This document shows, piece by piece, positions 1-7,443 of a stretch of 64,000 nucleotides of DNA. The position numbers and the translations under genes were made by a program. The notes beneath the pieces are model-generated. The model saw only the letters and a program-made list of their open reading frames with translations, was not told the DNA's origin and ran no database searches. The stretch's first letter is position 1. Each line of letters starts with the position of its first letter. Source of the stretch: Taklimakanibacter deserti (GTDB lineage: Bacteria; Pseudomonadota; Alphaproteobacteria; Rhizobiales; Aestuariivirgaceae). The stretch is taken from contig QORU01000001.1 of the NCBI GenBank assembly GCA_003574785.1, positions 62,001 through 126,000 of the forward strand. The letters run 5' to 3'.

Positions 1-203
1 ACACCGTCAATGTGGCGAGCCGCATCCAGGAAATGACACGCGCGCTCAATATCGCGGTGCTGGCGAGCGACGGCGTCATGGAGGCGGCGCGCGCCGAGGT
101 TGGCGAGGACGCGGTCAAGGAGTTCACCGACACGGGCGAGCACGAATTGCGCGGCCGCGCCGGCAAGATCCGGCTGTGGAGCCGGGCGGCGGAGAAGGAC
201 TGA
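1..203 (+). CDS. class III adenylate/guanylate cyclase, C-terminal fragment
   Basis: The window opens inside this gene; the visible frame starts at base 3 and stops with TGA at 201-203. The first residues read TVNVASRIQEMTR, which matches the conserved (G)DTVNxAsR segment of class III nucleotidyl cyclase catalytic domains. That segment holds an Asn and Arg used in catalysis and transition-state binding. About 66 residues remain, ending in the usual short tail after the domain (ELRGRAGKIRLW). Such proteins make cAMP or cGMP from the nucleoside triphosphate and often carry sensory or membrane domains upstream, which are not visible here. Family assignment is fairly secure; substrate cannot be told from this fragment. 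Confidence 0.8.
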   Translation, partial: TVNVASRIQEMTRALNIAVLASDGVMEAARAEVGEDAVKEFTDTGEHELRGRAGKIRLWSRAAEKD

Positions 204-215
204 AGCATTAGCCGG

Positions 216-345
216 TGGCCCAATATCAGGGATTATCAGGGATTTTTCGCAAAAAATATCCCACCCTAACGATATCAAAGACTTGGAAAACCGAGCAGGG
301 AATTTGCGACAGCCGAGCAGGGATTTAGGAGGTAGCCGGGCATTC
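216..345. repeat. short degenerate direct repeats around CAGGGA
   Basis: In the 257-bp gap between the cyclase tail and the GNAT gene, the motif CAGGGA followed by A/T-rich bases occurs four times: TATCAGGGATTATCAGGGAT in tandem, then two copies of CCGAGCAGGGA about 30 bp apart. A weak hairpin (GGGATTTTT ... AAAAAATATCCC) lies near 239-262 and could end transcription of the cyclase gene. No gene is visible in this gap. Confidence 0.3.
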
Positions 346-460
346 AGCCAAGGGGTTATCCTGTCTCATCCGCATTCCAGGCTGACGCATCTTCCCACCT
401 TGATATTTTCCAAGTCCCATGGCTTGGCCCGCGATTGCAAGAGTTAAATTTCCGGCCGGC

Positions 461-1483
461 TCAGAAGCTGCCGAGTTCCAGCCAAGTTGGCCGGAAGCCA
501 CGGTGTTCATAGAATCGAATGGCCTGGTGATTGGGTGCGATTGCGCCGGCAAACTGGTCATGCACGCGACGGCTTGCCAAGAGGCGATCGACTTCGTCCA
601 TGATCGCCGTGCCGATGCCCTTGCCGCGGGCTTGTTCAGCAATCACCAGAAACTTGATCTCGGCGACCTGGCGATCCGTGACCAAAGTGTCCGCCCAGGA
701 TGGATGTTCGTCCATGTCGTGGATCTCGACACCGGCCAGCCCCAAGGGCGCTGCCTCATTGCTGGTTTTGTCCTTTGCCACGAACAGAAGGCCTTCTCGC
801 GCGCTCCTCATGAGGTGCTGCTGACCGATTTGCCAGGATCTCTCATCGTCGACCCAAGGGCCGAGACCTGGTGAGACTGCCTGGTTATGACGATGGAGTG
901 AAAGCCACAAGGCCTTGAGTGAAGCGACGTCACTCTCAGAGACAGCTTCAATCGCAGCCGATGTGTTCGATAGCGCTCGGGCAGATGGTCGCCGCTGATA
1001 CCGCGTCAGCGTCACCCATGTGGGAATGAACCCAAGCGAACCATAGAGGCTCACCGCCTTCACATTGTCGGGGATGACGCCGATCAATCTAGCTCTGGCG
1101 TCCGACGCCGCCACCCGTTCTTTCCAGGCATCGAGCATCACCATGCCTGTACCATTGCCGCGCCAGGCCGGCAGAAGGACGATTGTCACCAACTCCCAAA
1201 GGTCGGCTGGACTATCGAATGTCGCCGTCCAGTCGATGGGTCGCTTGATCGAAAGCATGTACCCGATGTCATTCCCGCCCATGGAAGCCACAAGACCAAA
1301 GTACTCGCCTGCAAAGATCTTCTGATATTGGCGCTTTCGGTTCGCCCACGACTCGTCATCGGAAACAAACGGGCCGAGGTGAGGCGCCACTGTCCGATGA
1401 TGGCGGTGAAGCTCCAGCCACATCGGTCCGAGACGATCGATGTCGGCCGGTATCAAGACTGCAAGTTTCGCATCGCTGAGCAA
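461..1483 (-). CDS. tandem GNAT acetyltransferase (two fused domains)
   Basis: A 340-residue protein made of two GNAT N-acetyltransferase domains. The first (about residues 5-165) has the acetyl-CoA pyrophosphate loop in LLPAWRGNGTGMVML; the second (about 180-340) has it in VIAEQARGKGIGTAIMDE. Both halves share the pattern WLxLHRHxxxVxPxLGPxVxDxxSW near their start, so the protein arose by internal duplication. Each half ends in the typical alpha4-beta6-beta7 pattern (A-x-x-x-Y/FYExxGF-x-P-TW). The start is a TTG at 1483, preceded by AGGA that overlaps the stop codon of the upstream 5'-nucleotidase gene, so the two are one transcription unit with 7 bp between them. Acceptor substrate unknown. 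Confidence 0.85.
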   Translation of the reverse strand: MLSDAKLAVLIPADIDRLGPMWLELHRHHRTVAPHLGPFVSDDESWANRKRQYQKIFAGEYFGLVASMGGNDIGYMLSIKRPIDWTATFDSPADLWELVTIVLLPAWRGNGTGMVMLDAWKERVAASDARARLIGVIPDNVKAVSLYGSLGFIPTWVTLTRYQRRPSARALSNTSAAIEAVSESDVASLKALWLSLHRHNQAVSPGLGPWVDDERSWQIGQQHLMRSAREGLLFVAKDKTSNEAAPLGLAGVEIHDMDEHPSWADTLVTDRQVAEIKFLVIAEQARGKGIGTAIMDEVDRLLASRRVHDQFAGAIAPNHQAIRFYEHRGFRPTWLELGSF

Positions 1484-1490
1484 GCGGGTC

Positions 1491-2990
1491 CTACTTCCTC
1501 ACGATCCTTCCTTCGACCTCAGGTGAGATCGTCTTGTGCTCCCTCACATAGGCCATCACGTCATTGGCCATCAGCTTGGCGTCGCGCACCGTGAGGAGGG
1601 GCCGCGCCTCCCGGAACATGACATAGCCGTCGCCGCCATTGGCCATGAAATCATTGGTGGCGATCGTGTATTTGGCGTTCGTGTCGAGCGGCTGGCCATT
1701 GGCCTCGACCGAGACGACGCGCGCGCCCTTGGGCTTCTTAGGGTCGTACTCGACTTTGAGGCCTGAGACCTGTGGAAAGCGGCCGCCGCCATCCTCGATC
1801 TCACTGAAGCCGTTCTCGAGCGCCGAAAGGATGGTGGCGCCCGTCACCTGCAGCTTCATCGTGCGGTTGCCGAAAGGCAACTCCGTCAGCACGTCCTTGC
1901 GGGTGATGGCATGGCCGGCGGGGTATTCCTTGTTACCGCGCAAGCCGCCGCCATTGGTGATGGCGATATCGGCCTCGACCGCCTCCTTCAGCGCATCGGC
2001 GACCAGATTGCCCATGGCCGCCTCGCCGGTGCGCACCGTGGCGCGGCGGCTGTCGAGCGCCGTCGTCGTGGTGCCGATCGCCACGTCGAGCTCCTGGGCC
2101 AGCATTTGGGCGAGCTCATCGGTCTTGGCCTTGGTCTCGGGATCGGGCGTCACGTCCTTGGTATCGATGATGCGGAAGCTCGGATGCCATTTGACCACCC
2201 GCTTGCCGTCCTTCTCGGAGATGTCGAAGGCGATATCGGCAATGGTGACGAAATCCGCCTGCTCATAGGATTCCATCATGGCGGTGCGCCCGTCATAGTT
2301 GATGAGCAGATCCTGGTCATGGCCGGTCATGATCAGGTCGAAGAGGCGGCTGTCATACATCGCGCGATCTTGCGCATGGCCGGAATGGGTGAGGGCGACG
2401 ACGAAATCGGCGCCGGCCGCGCGCAATTCCTTGGCCTTGGCGAGACCCGCTTCGAGCGCATCGGTGATCTTGAGATTGCCGGGGCTCGAAGCGTGATAGC
2501 TCTCATCCGAGGTCAGGCCGACAATGCCGATCTTGATCGGCCCACGCTCGATCATCAGCGTGTCGGCGAAGCCGGCGATGGGCTTGCCGTCGGCCCCGCG
2601 CAGATTGGCCGCAATGAGGGGGAACTTCGCTTCCGCCATTCGCTTCAGGAACACTTCGGGGCCAAAATCATATTCGTGGTTGCCCGGGGTGAAGGCATCG
2701 GGCGGCACCAGATTGGTCAGCATGATCGTGTGCTCGCCCTTGTCGAGGCCGGAGAGCAACGAGGGCGAGATCATGTCGCCGGCATGGCCATAGACGACAT
2801 GGCCACCCTTGGCGCGCTCGGCGCGGACCACGGCATTGAGGCGGGCGAAGCCGCCACGCTCGCCCGATCCTTCGAATTTGTCGATGTCATTGGTCTGGAT
2901 GAAGGTGACGGTGAGCTGTTCGGCCAGGGCGGCCGTCGAAAGGAAACAGATCAGGACGGCAGTGAAAGCGAGCTTGGGGAAGGACGGCAT
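1491..2990 (-). CDS. 5'-nucleotidase / UDP-sugar hydrolase-like metallophosphatase, periplasmic
   Basis: A 499-residue secreted enzyme of the UshA/5'-nucleotidase family. Residues 1-23 form a Sec signal peptide ending in ALA. The N-terminal metallophosphatase domain shows the expected blocks in order: TND near residue 33, HAGD, GNHEYDFG, a THSGHAQD block and TGHDQD. The C-terminal domain (from about 300) carries TNGGGLRG and the substrate-binding segment NDFMANGGDGY. Family members strip phosphate from nucleotides or hydrolyse UDP-sugars for salvage. One oddity: the first motif reads TNDID, with Asp where the family usually has the metal-binding His (TNDxH). A GGAG ribosome site lies just before the ATG. 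Co-transcribed with the tandem GNAT gene downstream. Confidence 0.85.
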   Translation of the reverse strand: MPSFPKLAFTAVLICFLSTAALAEQLTVTFIQTNDIDKFEGSGERGGFARLNAVVRAERAKGGHVVYGHAGDMISPSLLSGLDKGEHTIMLTNLVPPDAFTPGNHEYDFGPEVFLKRMAEAKFPLIAANLRGADGKPIAGFADTLMIERGPIKIGIVGLTSDESYHASSPGNLKITDALEAGLAKAKELRAAGADFVVALTHSGHAQDRAMYDSRLFDLIMTGHDQDLLINYDGRTAMMESYEQADFVTIADIAFDISEKDGKRVVKWHPSFRIIDTKDVTPDPETKAKTDELAQMLAQELDVAIGTTTTALDSRRATVRTGEAAMGNLVADALKEAVEADIAITNGGGLRGNKEYPAGHAITRKDVLTELPFGNRTMKLQVTGATILSALENGFSEIEDGGGRFPQVSGLKVEYDPKKPKGARVVSVEANGQPLDTNAKYTIATNDFMANGGDGYVMFREARPLLTVRDAKLMANDVMAYVREHKTISPEVEGRIVRK

Positions 2991-3460
2991 GGCGACTCCG
3001 AAGGGCTATTCCAGGCATTGGACTGCATCACCCGGGTTCAGGCAATGGAGCGGATTTTTCTGCCGCAAGGGTAATTGTGCACTGCAAAAGGTCAAGTCGG
3101 ATGACTTTATGCGCTTCGGGCATGACGAATCCTTCCCAACGCTTTGATTTTCGCTTCACCCGAGTCCATATCGGGCTTAGCACTCGGTTTTCCTTTGTGT
3201 TCGGACTGTGGCTGAATTGCGGTAAATATAGTATTTTCAATGATATAGACTTGCCGTGGGTGCCGCGCGAAGCGGATTAACAGAGTATGAATGGTGTTAT
3301 GAGTTTTACGCATGCCGGTATGACACGGATGCCTCTGGTGTGGAACTGGGAACCTCTCATATAAGGCCCGTGCTTGTGCGGTGCACAAGATCAGTTAACA
3401 CCTCACCGGGTGCGATTGCCGAGGGGCCGTTGGTCCGGTGTGACGAACAAGGAGCAGACC
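2991..3460. other. 470-bp intergenic region between divergent genes
   Basis: No convincing gene lies here. It must hold the promoter of the 5'-nucleotidase operon (leftward) and of the DUF1127 gene (rightward). An A/T-rich patch around 3220-3250 stands out from the GC-rich surroundings. A perfect inverted repeat, CTTGTGC-GGT-GCACAAG, sits at 3373-3389, about 70 bp before the DUF1127 start codon. Confidence 0.5.
3373..3389. promoter_or_regulatory. candidate operator palindrome upstream of DUF1127 gene
   Basis: Perfect 7-bp arms with a 3-bp spacer: CTTGTGC-GGT-GCACAAG. It lies about 70 bp upstream of the DUF1127 start codon, where a dimeric repressor or activator could act. No known regulator is identified from the motif. 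Confidence 0.35.
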
Positions 3461-3664
3461 ATGACCACGACCACTCTCAACCGCGAGACCAGCCGCACCG
3501 GCGCTCGCTATGTCCCCGACTTCCTGACCCGCGTTTCGAGCCGCGTCGTCAACTACGTGTCGCGCAGCCGCGCCGAGCGTCAGCTGCAGGCCCTCGACGA
3601 CCGCCTACTGGCCGATATCGGCATGCGCCGGTCGGAAATCCAGCGGATGGTTTGGGGCAACTAA
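3461..3664 (+). CDS. DUF1127 family small protein
   Basis: A 67-residue basic protein. The C-terminal half (about residues 38-67: AERQLQALDDRLLADIGMRRSEIQRMVWG) is the DUF1127 (YjiS-like) domain, with the signature LxxLDDRLLxDIGmxRxEI. Members are small, Arg-rich proteins that are abundant in alphaproteobacteria; some bind RNA and affect phosphate/carbon metabolism and growth phase in rhizobia, but the function of this copy cannot be inferred. A strong AAGGAG lies 8 bp before the ATG at 3461. It is followed by an intrinsic terminator at 3698. Its stop codon overlaps that of prmA on the other strand in the tetranucleotide CTAA. A second DUF1127 gene lies at 45584. Confidence 0.9.
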   Translation: MTTTTLNRETSRTGARYVPDFLTRVSSRVVNYVSRSRAERQLQALDDRLLADIGMRRSEIQRMVWGN

Positions 3665-4605
3665 GCAGCCTCCCGACCGCCTCCAGCGGTTATTCCTGAA
3701 AAACGCCCGCGCCGGAAAGGCCGCGGGCGTTTTGCTTTGTTGATCTTGAAGAATACCAGTGTCGACCAGTTGCCGATTCTGAGAGGGCTTGCGGGCAGAA
3801 GGCCGCGATTGCGATAGGCGGCGCGCACCCCCTGTTCCTGATCGCGCGTCAGGCCGGACAGAATCAGCGTCCCGCCAGGCGCCAGGCTCAAGGCCAGGTC
3901 GCCGGCAAGCGCGATGAGCGGCCGGGCCAGGATATTGGCGAAGATCAGATCATAAGGGGCCCGATCGGCGATCCGCCGGTGCTTGAGGCCGGGCGCCAGG
4001 ACCGCGCCGACAAAGGCCGATGCGCCATTGTTGCGAGCATTGTCGCGCGTGACCGTGACGGCAATGGGGTCGATGTCGCTCGCCAGCACGGGGCGGCACA
4101 GAGCCTTGGCGGCGGCCAGTGCCAGGACGCCAGTGCCGCAGCCCAGATCGAGGACCCGCCTGGGCGCTGTGCGCTTCAATAGGGAATCGAAGGCCAGAAG
4201 ACAGCCCGAGGTCGTGGCGTGATGGCCGGTGCCGAAAGCGGTCCCGGCATCGATCTCGAGCGAGATGCCGCCCGACCGGCGGCGGGCGCGGTCATGCGAG
4301 CCATAGAGATAGAAGCGCCCGGCGGCGACCGGGCCTAAGCCTTCGAGCGAGCGCCGCACCCAATCGACATCGGGCAACGCGGTGACCGCAAAGGCCTGCG
4401 GGCCGAGCAGGGGCCGCAACTGCTCGCCCGCCCCGCGGGCTTCGGCTTCGCCCGCGAAATAGGCCACGAGATTCCAGATCCGCCCCGACTCGTCGGTCTC
4501 GTTGATCGTGACGGCGAGCGGCGGCTCGGGCTGATTCTCGACGAGAAGGGCGAGCTCGTTGGCGCGCGCTTCCGTCAGGCCCTCAACCGTGAGGGTGCAT
4601 TGCAT
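3661..4605 (-). CDS. prmA: ribosomal protein L11 methyltransferase
   Basis: A 314-residue SAM-dependent methyltransferase of the PrmA family, which trimethylates lysines and the N-terminus of ribosomal protein L11. Diagnostic blocks: EIDAGTAFGTGHHATT (the PrmA-specific loop, about residues 137-152), the SAM-binding motif DLGCGTGVLAL, SDIDPIA, and FANILARPL (the catalytic/substrate segment). The C-terminal ~25 residues (KRPRPFRRGRFSGITAGGG region) are a basic tail encoded by DNA that is also the terminator of the convergent DUF1127 gene. GGAG before the ATG overlaps the stop codon of the upstream ABC transporter gene, so the two genes are coupled, with 3 bp between them. Confidence 0.92.
   Translation of the reverse strand: MQCTLTVEGLTEARANELALLVENQPEPPLAVTINETDESGRIWNLVAYFAGEAEARGAGEQLRPLLGPQAFAVTALPDVDWVRRSLEGLGPVAAGRFYLYGSHDRARRRSGGISLEIDAGTAFGTGHHATTSGCLLAFDSLLKRTAPRRVLDLGCGTGVLALAAAKALCRPVLASDIDPIAVTVTRDNARNNGASAFVGAVLAPGLKHRRIADRAPYDLIFANILARPLIALAGDLALSLAPGGTLILSGLTRDQEQGVRAAYRNRGLLPASPLRIGNWSTLVFFKINKAKRPRPFRRGRFSGITAGGGREAA
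3698..3735 (+). terminator. intrinsic terminator of DUF1127 gene, inside the 3' end of prmA
   Basis: Stem AAACGCCCGCG (3701-3711) pairs with CGCGGGCGTTT (3722-3732), followed by a T-rich stretch. The other strand also shows a run of five T after the stem, so it may work both ways. It lies within the coding sequence for the last residues of PrmA. Confidence 0.75.
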
Positions 4606-4608
4606 TGC

Positions 4609-6471
4609 CTACTCCGCCGCCTCGCGGGCGAGGAAGCCGCCGGACTGGCGGCGCCAGAGATCGGCATAGAGGCCGCCCTTGCGCAGCAGCGCGTCATGCG
4701 AGCCTTCCTCGACGATGCGGCCCTTGTCCATGACGACCAGCCGATCCATGGCGGCAATGGTCGACAGACGATGCGCCACGGCGATGACCGTCTTGCCCGC
4801 CATCAGATTGTAGAGGCTCTCCTGGATCGCCGCCTCGATCTCGGAATCGAGCGCGCTCGTCGCCTCATCGAGAATGAGGATGGGCGCGTCCTTGAGCAGC
4901 ACGCGGGCAATGGCGATGCGCTGGCGCTGGCCGCCGGAAAGCTTGACGCCGCGCTCGCCGACATGGGCGTCATAAGCCCGCCGTCCCTTGAGGTCGACGA
5001 GATGCGGGATGAACTCATGGGCATGAGCGCGCTCGGCCGCCTTGACGATTTCATCCATCGTCGCGTCGGGCTTGCCATAGGCGATGTTGTCCTTGATCGA
5101 ACGGTGCAGGAGCGATGTGTCCTGGGTGACCATGCCGATGTCTTCGCGCAGGCTCTCCTGCGTGACCTTGGCGATGTCCTGGCCGTCGATGAGGATGCGG
5201 CCCTTTTGCAGATCGTAGAAGCGCAACAGCAGGTTGACGAGCGTCGACTTGCCGGCGCCGGAGCGGCCGACGAGGCCGACCTTCTCGCCAGGCGCGATGG
5301 TCAGATTGAGATCGTCGACGACGATACGATCCTTCTCGGCCGTCTTGCCGTAGTTGAAGATGATGTGTTCGAAGCGGATCTCGCCCTTGCCGACGACGAG
5401 GGGCTTGGCGTCCGGCGCATCGATGAGGTTGCGGTCGCGCGCAATGGTCTCGATGCCGTCCTGGACGGTGCCGATATCCTCGAAGAGGCCGGCGACCTCC
5501 CACAGGATCCAATGCGCCATGCCCTGCATGCGCAGGATCAGGCTGACCGTGAAAGCGAGCACACCCGTGGTCACCGCATCAAGCGTCCACAGCCAGATGG
5601 TGAGCGTGCCGGTCGAGAACAGCAGGAGCGCGTTCAGGACGTTGAGCGCCACGGTCATGCGCGTCGTGGTGCGCAGCGAATTGTAGACGGTGTCCAGCAT
5701 GTGGCGAAAGCCGTCACGGGCATAGAGATCCTCGCGGTCGGCATGGGCGAAGAGCTTGACGGTCTGGATATTCGTATAGCTGTCGACGATGCGGCCGGTG
5801 ACCATGGAGCGGGCATCGGCCTGCGCCTTCGACATCTCGCCGAGCTTCGGCACGAAATGGCGCATGACCAGCAGATAGCCAAGGAACCATATGACCAGCG
5901 GAATGGCGAGCCGCCAGTCGCTGAGCGCGAAGGCGACGACCGCGCCGGTGAAATAGACACCGACATAGACCAGCACTTCGGTGATCTTCATCACCGTGTC
6001 GCGCGTGCCCATCGCCGCCTGCATGACCTTGGTCGCGATGCGGCCGGCGAAATCGTTCTGGAAGAAATCGACGCTCTGGCGCAGCACATAGCGATGCGCC
6101 AGCCAGCGGATGCGCATGGCGAAATTGCCGATGAGGCCCTGATGGACGACGGCCTCGTACCAGAATTTGAGGACCGGGAGGATGAAGAGCACCAGCACCG
6201 CCATGGTGATGAGCCTGGTCTTGTGGTCTTCCCAGAAGGTCCGGCGATCGGCGGTGCCGAGCCAGTCGACAAGGTTGCCGAGGAAAGAGAACAAGGACAC
6301 TTCAATCAGCGCCACGGCCGAAGCGAGCGCCGAGCAGACCAGGATCATCGGCCAGAACGGTTTCGTGTAATGCCAGACGAAGCCCCACAGCGTGCTGCCG
6401 GGCTTTGTCGGTTTCACAGGCGGAAACGTATCGGTCCGGCTTTCCAGCCAGCTGAATACACGCTCGAACAC
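4609..6471 (-). CDS. ABC exporter, fused permease/ATPase
   Basis: A half-transporter of 620 residues. Six membrane segments occupy roughly residues 30-310 (the first two around FWPMILVCSALASAVALI and LITMAVLVLFILPVL). The ATPase domain follows: Walker A GRSGAGKS, Q-loop MVTQDTSLL, signature LSGGQRQR, Walker B ILILDEATSALD and H-loop AHRLS. This is the lipid/multidrug exporter type (ABCB/MsbA-like), acting as a dimer in the inner membrane. The start chosen is the GTG at 6471, because GGAG lies 6 bp upstream; an ATG 23 codons further up would run through repeat DNA and has no ribosome site. It precedes prmA by 3 bp. Substrate unknown. Confidence 0.9.
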   Translation of the reverse strand: MFERVFSWLESRTDTFPPVKPTKPGSTLWGFVWHYTKPFWPMILVCSALASAVALIEVSLFSFLGNLVDWLGTADRRTFWEDHKTRLITMAVLVLFILPVLKFWYEAVVHQGLIGNFAMRIRWLAHRYVLRQSVDFFQNDFAGRIATKVMQAAMGTRDTVMKITEVLVYVGVYFTGAVVAFALSDWRLAIPLVIWFLGYLLVMRHFVPKLGEMSKAQADARSMVTGRIVDSYTNIQTVKLFAHADREDLYARDGFRHMLDTVYNSLRTTTRMTVALNVLNALLLFSTGTLTIWLWTLDAVTTGVLAFTVSLILRMQGMAHWILWEVAGLFEDIGTVQDGIETIARDRNLIDAPDAKPLVVGKGEIRFEHIIFNYGKTAEKDRIVVDDLNLTIAPGEKVGLVGRSGAGKSTLVNLLLRFYDLQKGRILIDGQDIAKVTQESLREDIGMVTQDTSLLHRSIKDNIAYGKPDATMDEIVKAAERAHAHEFIPHLVDLKGRRAYDAHVGERGVKLSGGQRQRIAIARVLLKDAPILILDEATSALDSEIEAAIQESLYNLMAGKTVIAVAHRLSTIAAMDRLVVMDKGRIVEEGSHDALLRKGGLYADLWRRQSGGFLAREAAE

Positions 6472-6573
6472 GGTTTGCTCCAAAAAACAACGCTTCGCCT
6501 TTAGGGCTCCAGAAGCGTCGAGGCCGGCCCTGCTTCGCACCTTCGGCGCTTCGCAGGGTTAGATTGCAGGATG

Positions 6574-6811
6574 CCCTCCGAAGCTTTAGCGAAGGAGGGA
6601 AAGCTGTCACTCTCCGGAAATCGTGGCGGTCTTATAGCCGAGCGGAATTAAAGAGGGAAGCGGCCCTGCTTCGCGCCTTCCCGCTCCGCGCCTTCCGGCG
6701 CTTCGCAGGATTGGCAAGGGGGCCCTCTGCAGCTTTAGCGAAGGAGGGTCGGCTCTTCGCAGGGCTGGGATGCAGGAAACAGGAACCCTCCGAAGCTTTA
6801 GCGAAGGAGGG
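6574..6811. repeat. three copies of an intergenic palindrome-like repeat
   Basis: The element CCCTCcGaAGCTTTAGCG-AAGGAGGG occurs three times in the 397-bp gap between the ABC exporter and the next gene: 6574-6599, 6723-6748 and 6786-6811. Copies 1 and 3 are identical over 26 bp; copy 2 differs at two positions. The ends (CCCTCC/GGAGGG) pair, giving short hairpins. Related blocks with GCTTCGCAGG and CTTCGCRCCTTC fill the DNA between copies. This looks like a cluster of dispersed rhizobial-type intergenic repeats; no gene is visible here. Confidence 0.7.
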
Positions 6812-6846
6812 GCAAATAAAAACTCCGCCGCGGGGGCGGCGGAGTT
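6812..6846 (-). terminator. intrinsic terminator of the Pro/Thr-rich protein gene
   Basis: A perfect 11-bp stem (AACTCCGCCGC, 6821-6831, with GCGGCGGAGTT, 6836-6846) has a GGGG loop. Read leftward it is followed by TTTTTATTTG, a good U-tract. Confidence 0.85.
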
Positions 6847-6868
6847 CCTTGAAGTAATAGCCTTTCAG

Positions 6869-7246
6869 CTAGGGGTTCGTCGTGCCCTGGCCGGTCGTGC
6901 CGCCTTGTGGCGCCGGTTGTTCCGGTGCCGGTGCGGGCGTCGCCGGCTGCTCACTCGAGCCTTGCGGCTGGGTGGGCGTCGGTGTCGCGGGCTGCTCTGT
7001 GCTGCCCTGCGGCTGGGTTGGAGTCGGTGTCGGGGTAGCCGGCTGTTCCGTCGTGGTGCCGGTTGTCGGTGCCGGCGGTGTTCCGTTCCCGCCCCACATG
7101 AAGAAGGCCGCAATCAACGCCAGAACAATAAGACCACCAATGATCCATCCGGTGCTGCTCGAACCGGAGCGGATTCCCGTATTGTACGTGACATCCGGAT
7201 CGACCTTGGGATCGGTCTTCGGGCGATATTGAGGATTGGTATCCAT
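6869..7246 (-). CDS. small single-span membrane protein with Pro/Thr/Gln repeats
   Basis: A 125-residue protein of unrecognised family. It has a short polar N-terminus, one membrane helix (about residues 33-52, GWIIGGLIVLALIAAFFMW), then a low-complexity tail of about 70 residues with three copies of (S/T)EQPATPTPT(PT)QPQG. With the N-terminus inside, the tail would lie in the periplasm, where such Pro/Thr-rich stretches often act as flexible wall-spanning linkers. It has its own strong terminator and lies between repeat DNA and a divergent MFS gene. Low-complexity composition prevents family assignment; function unknown. Confidence 0.65.
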   Translation of the reverse strand: MDTNPQYRPKTDPKVDPDVTYNTGIRSGSSSTGWIIGGLIVLALIAAFFMWGGNGTPPAPTTGTTTEQPATPTPTPTQPQGSTEQPATPTPTQPQGSSEQPATPAPAPEQPAPQGGTTGQGTTNP

Positions 7247-7443
7247 TCTCGTCTCCCATCAGATGGACGATACATACCAACGTCAGCCCCAAGGCAAAGT
7301 TCCCCGACCTCGAAAAGAAAAAATGTCATTTATCTCAATAGTTTAACGTGAAAATTACCGGATGGCGGCAACCGGCCGGGAAGGCATGGCCGGGTTCCGA
7401 TAAAAGCGTGCCTGGCTTTCGGCCTGCATGGTAGGAGCGGCCC

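Noticed and set aside
204..460. Possible small genes in the gap after the nucleotide cyclase
   Set aside because: Frames here lack ribosome sites and run through direct repeats.
4600..6504. 634-codon plus-strand frame opposite the ABC exporter
   Set aside because: Composition is rich in Asp/Glu/Arg without domains; it is the antisense shadow of a clear ABC transporter with all ATPase motifs.
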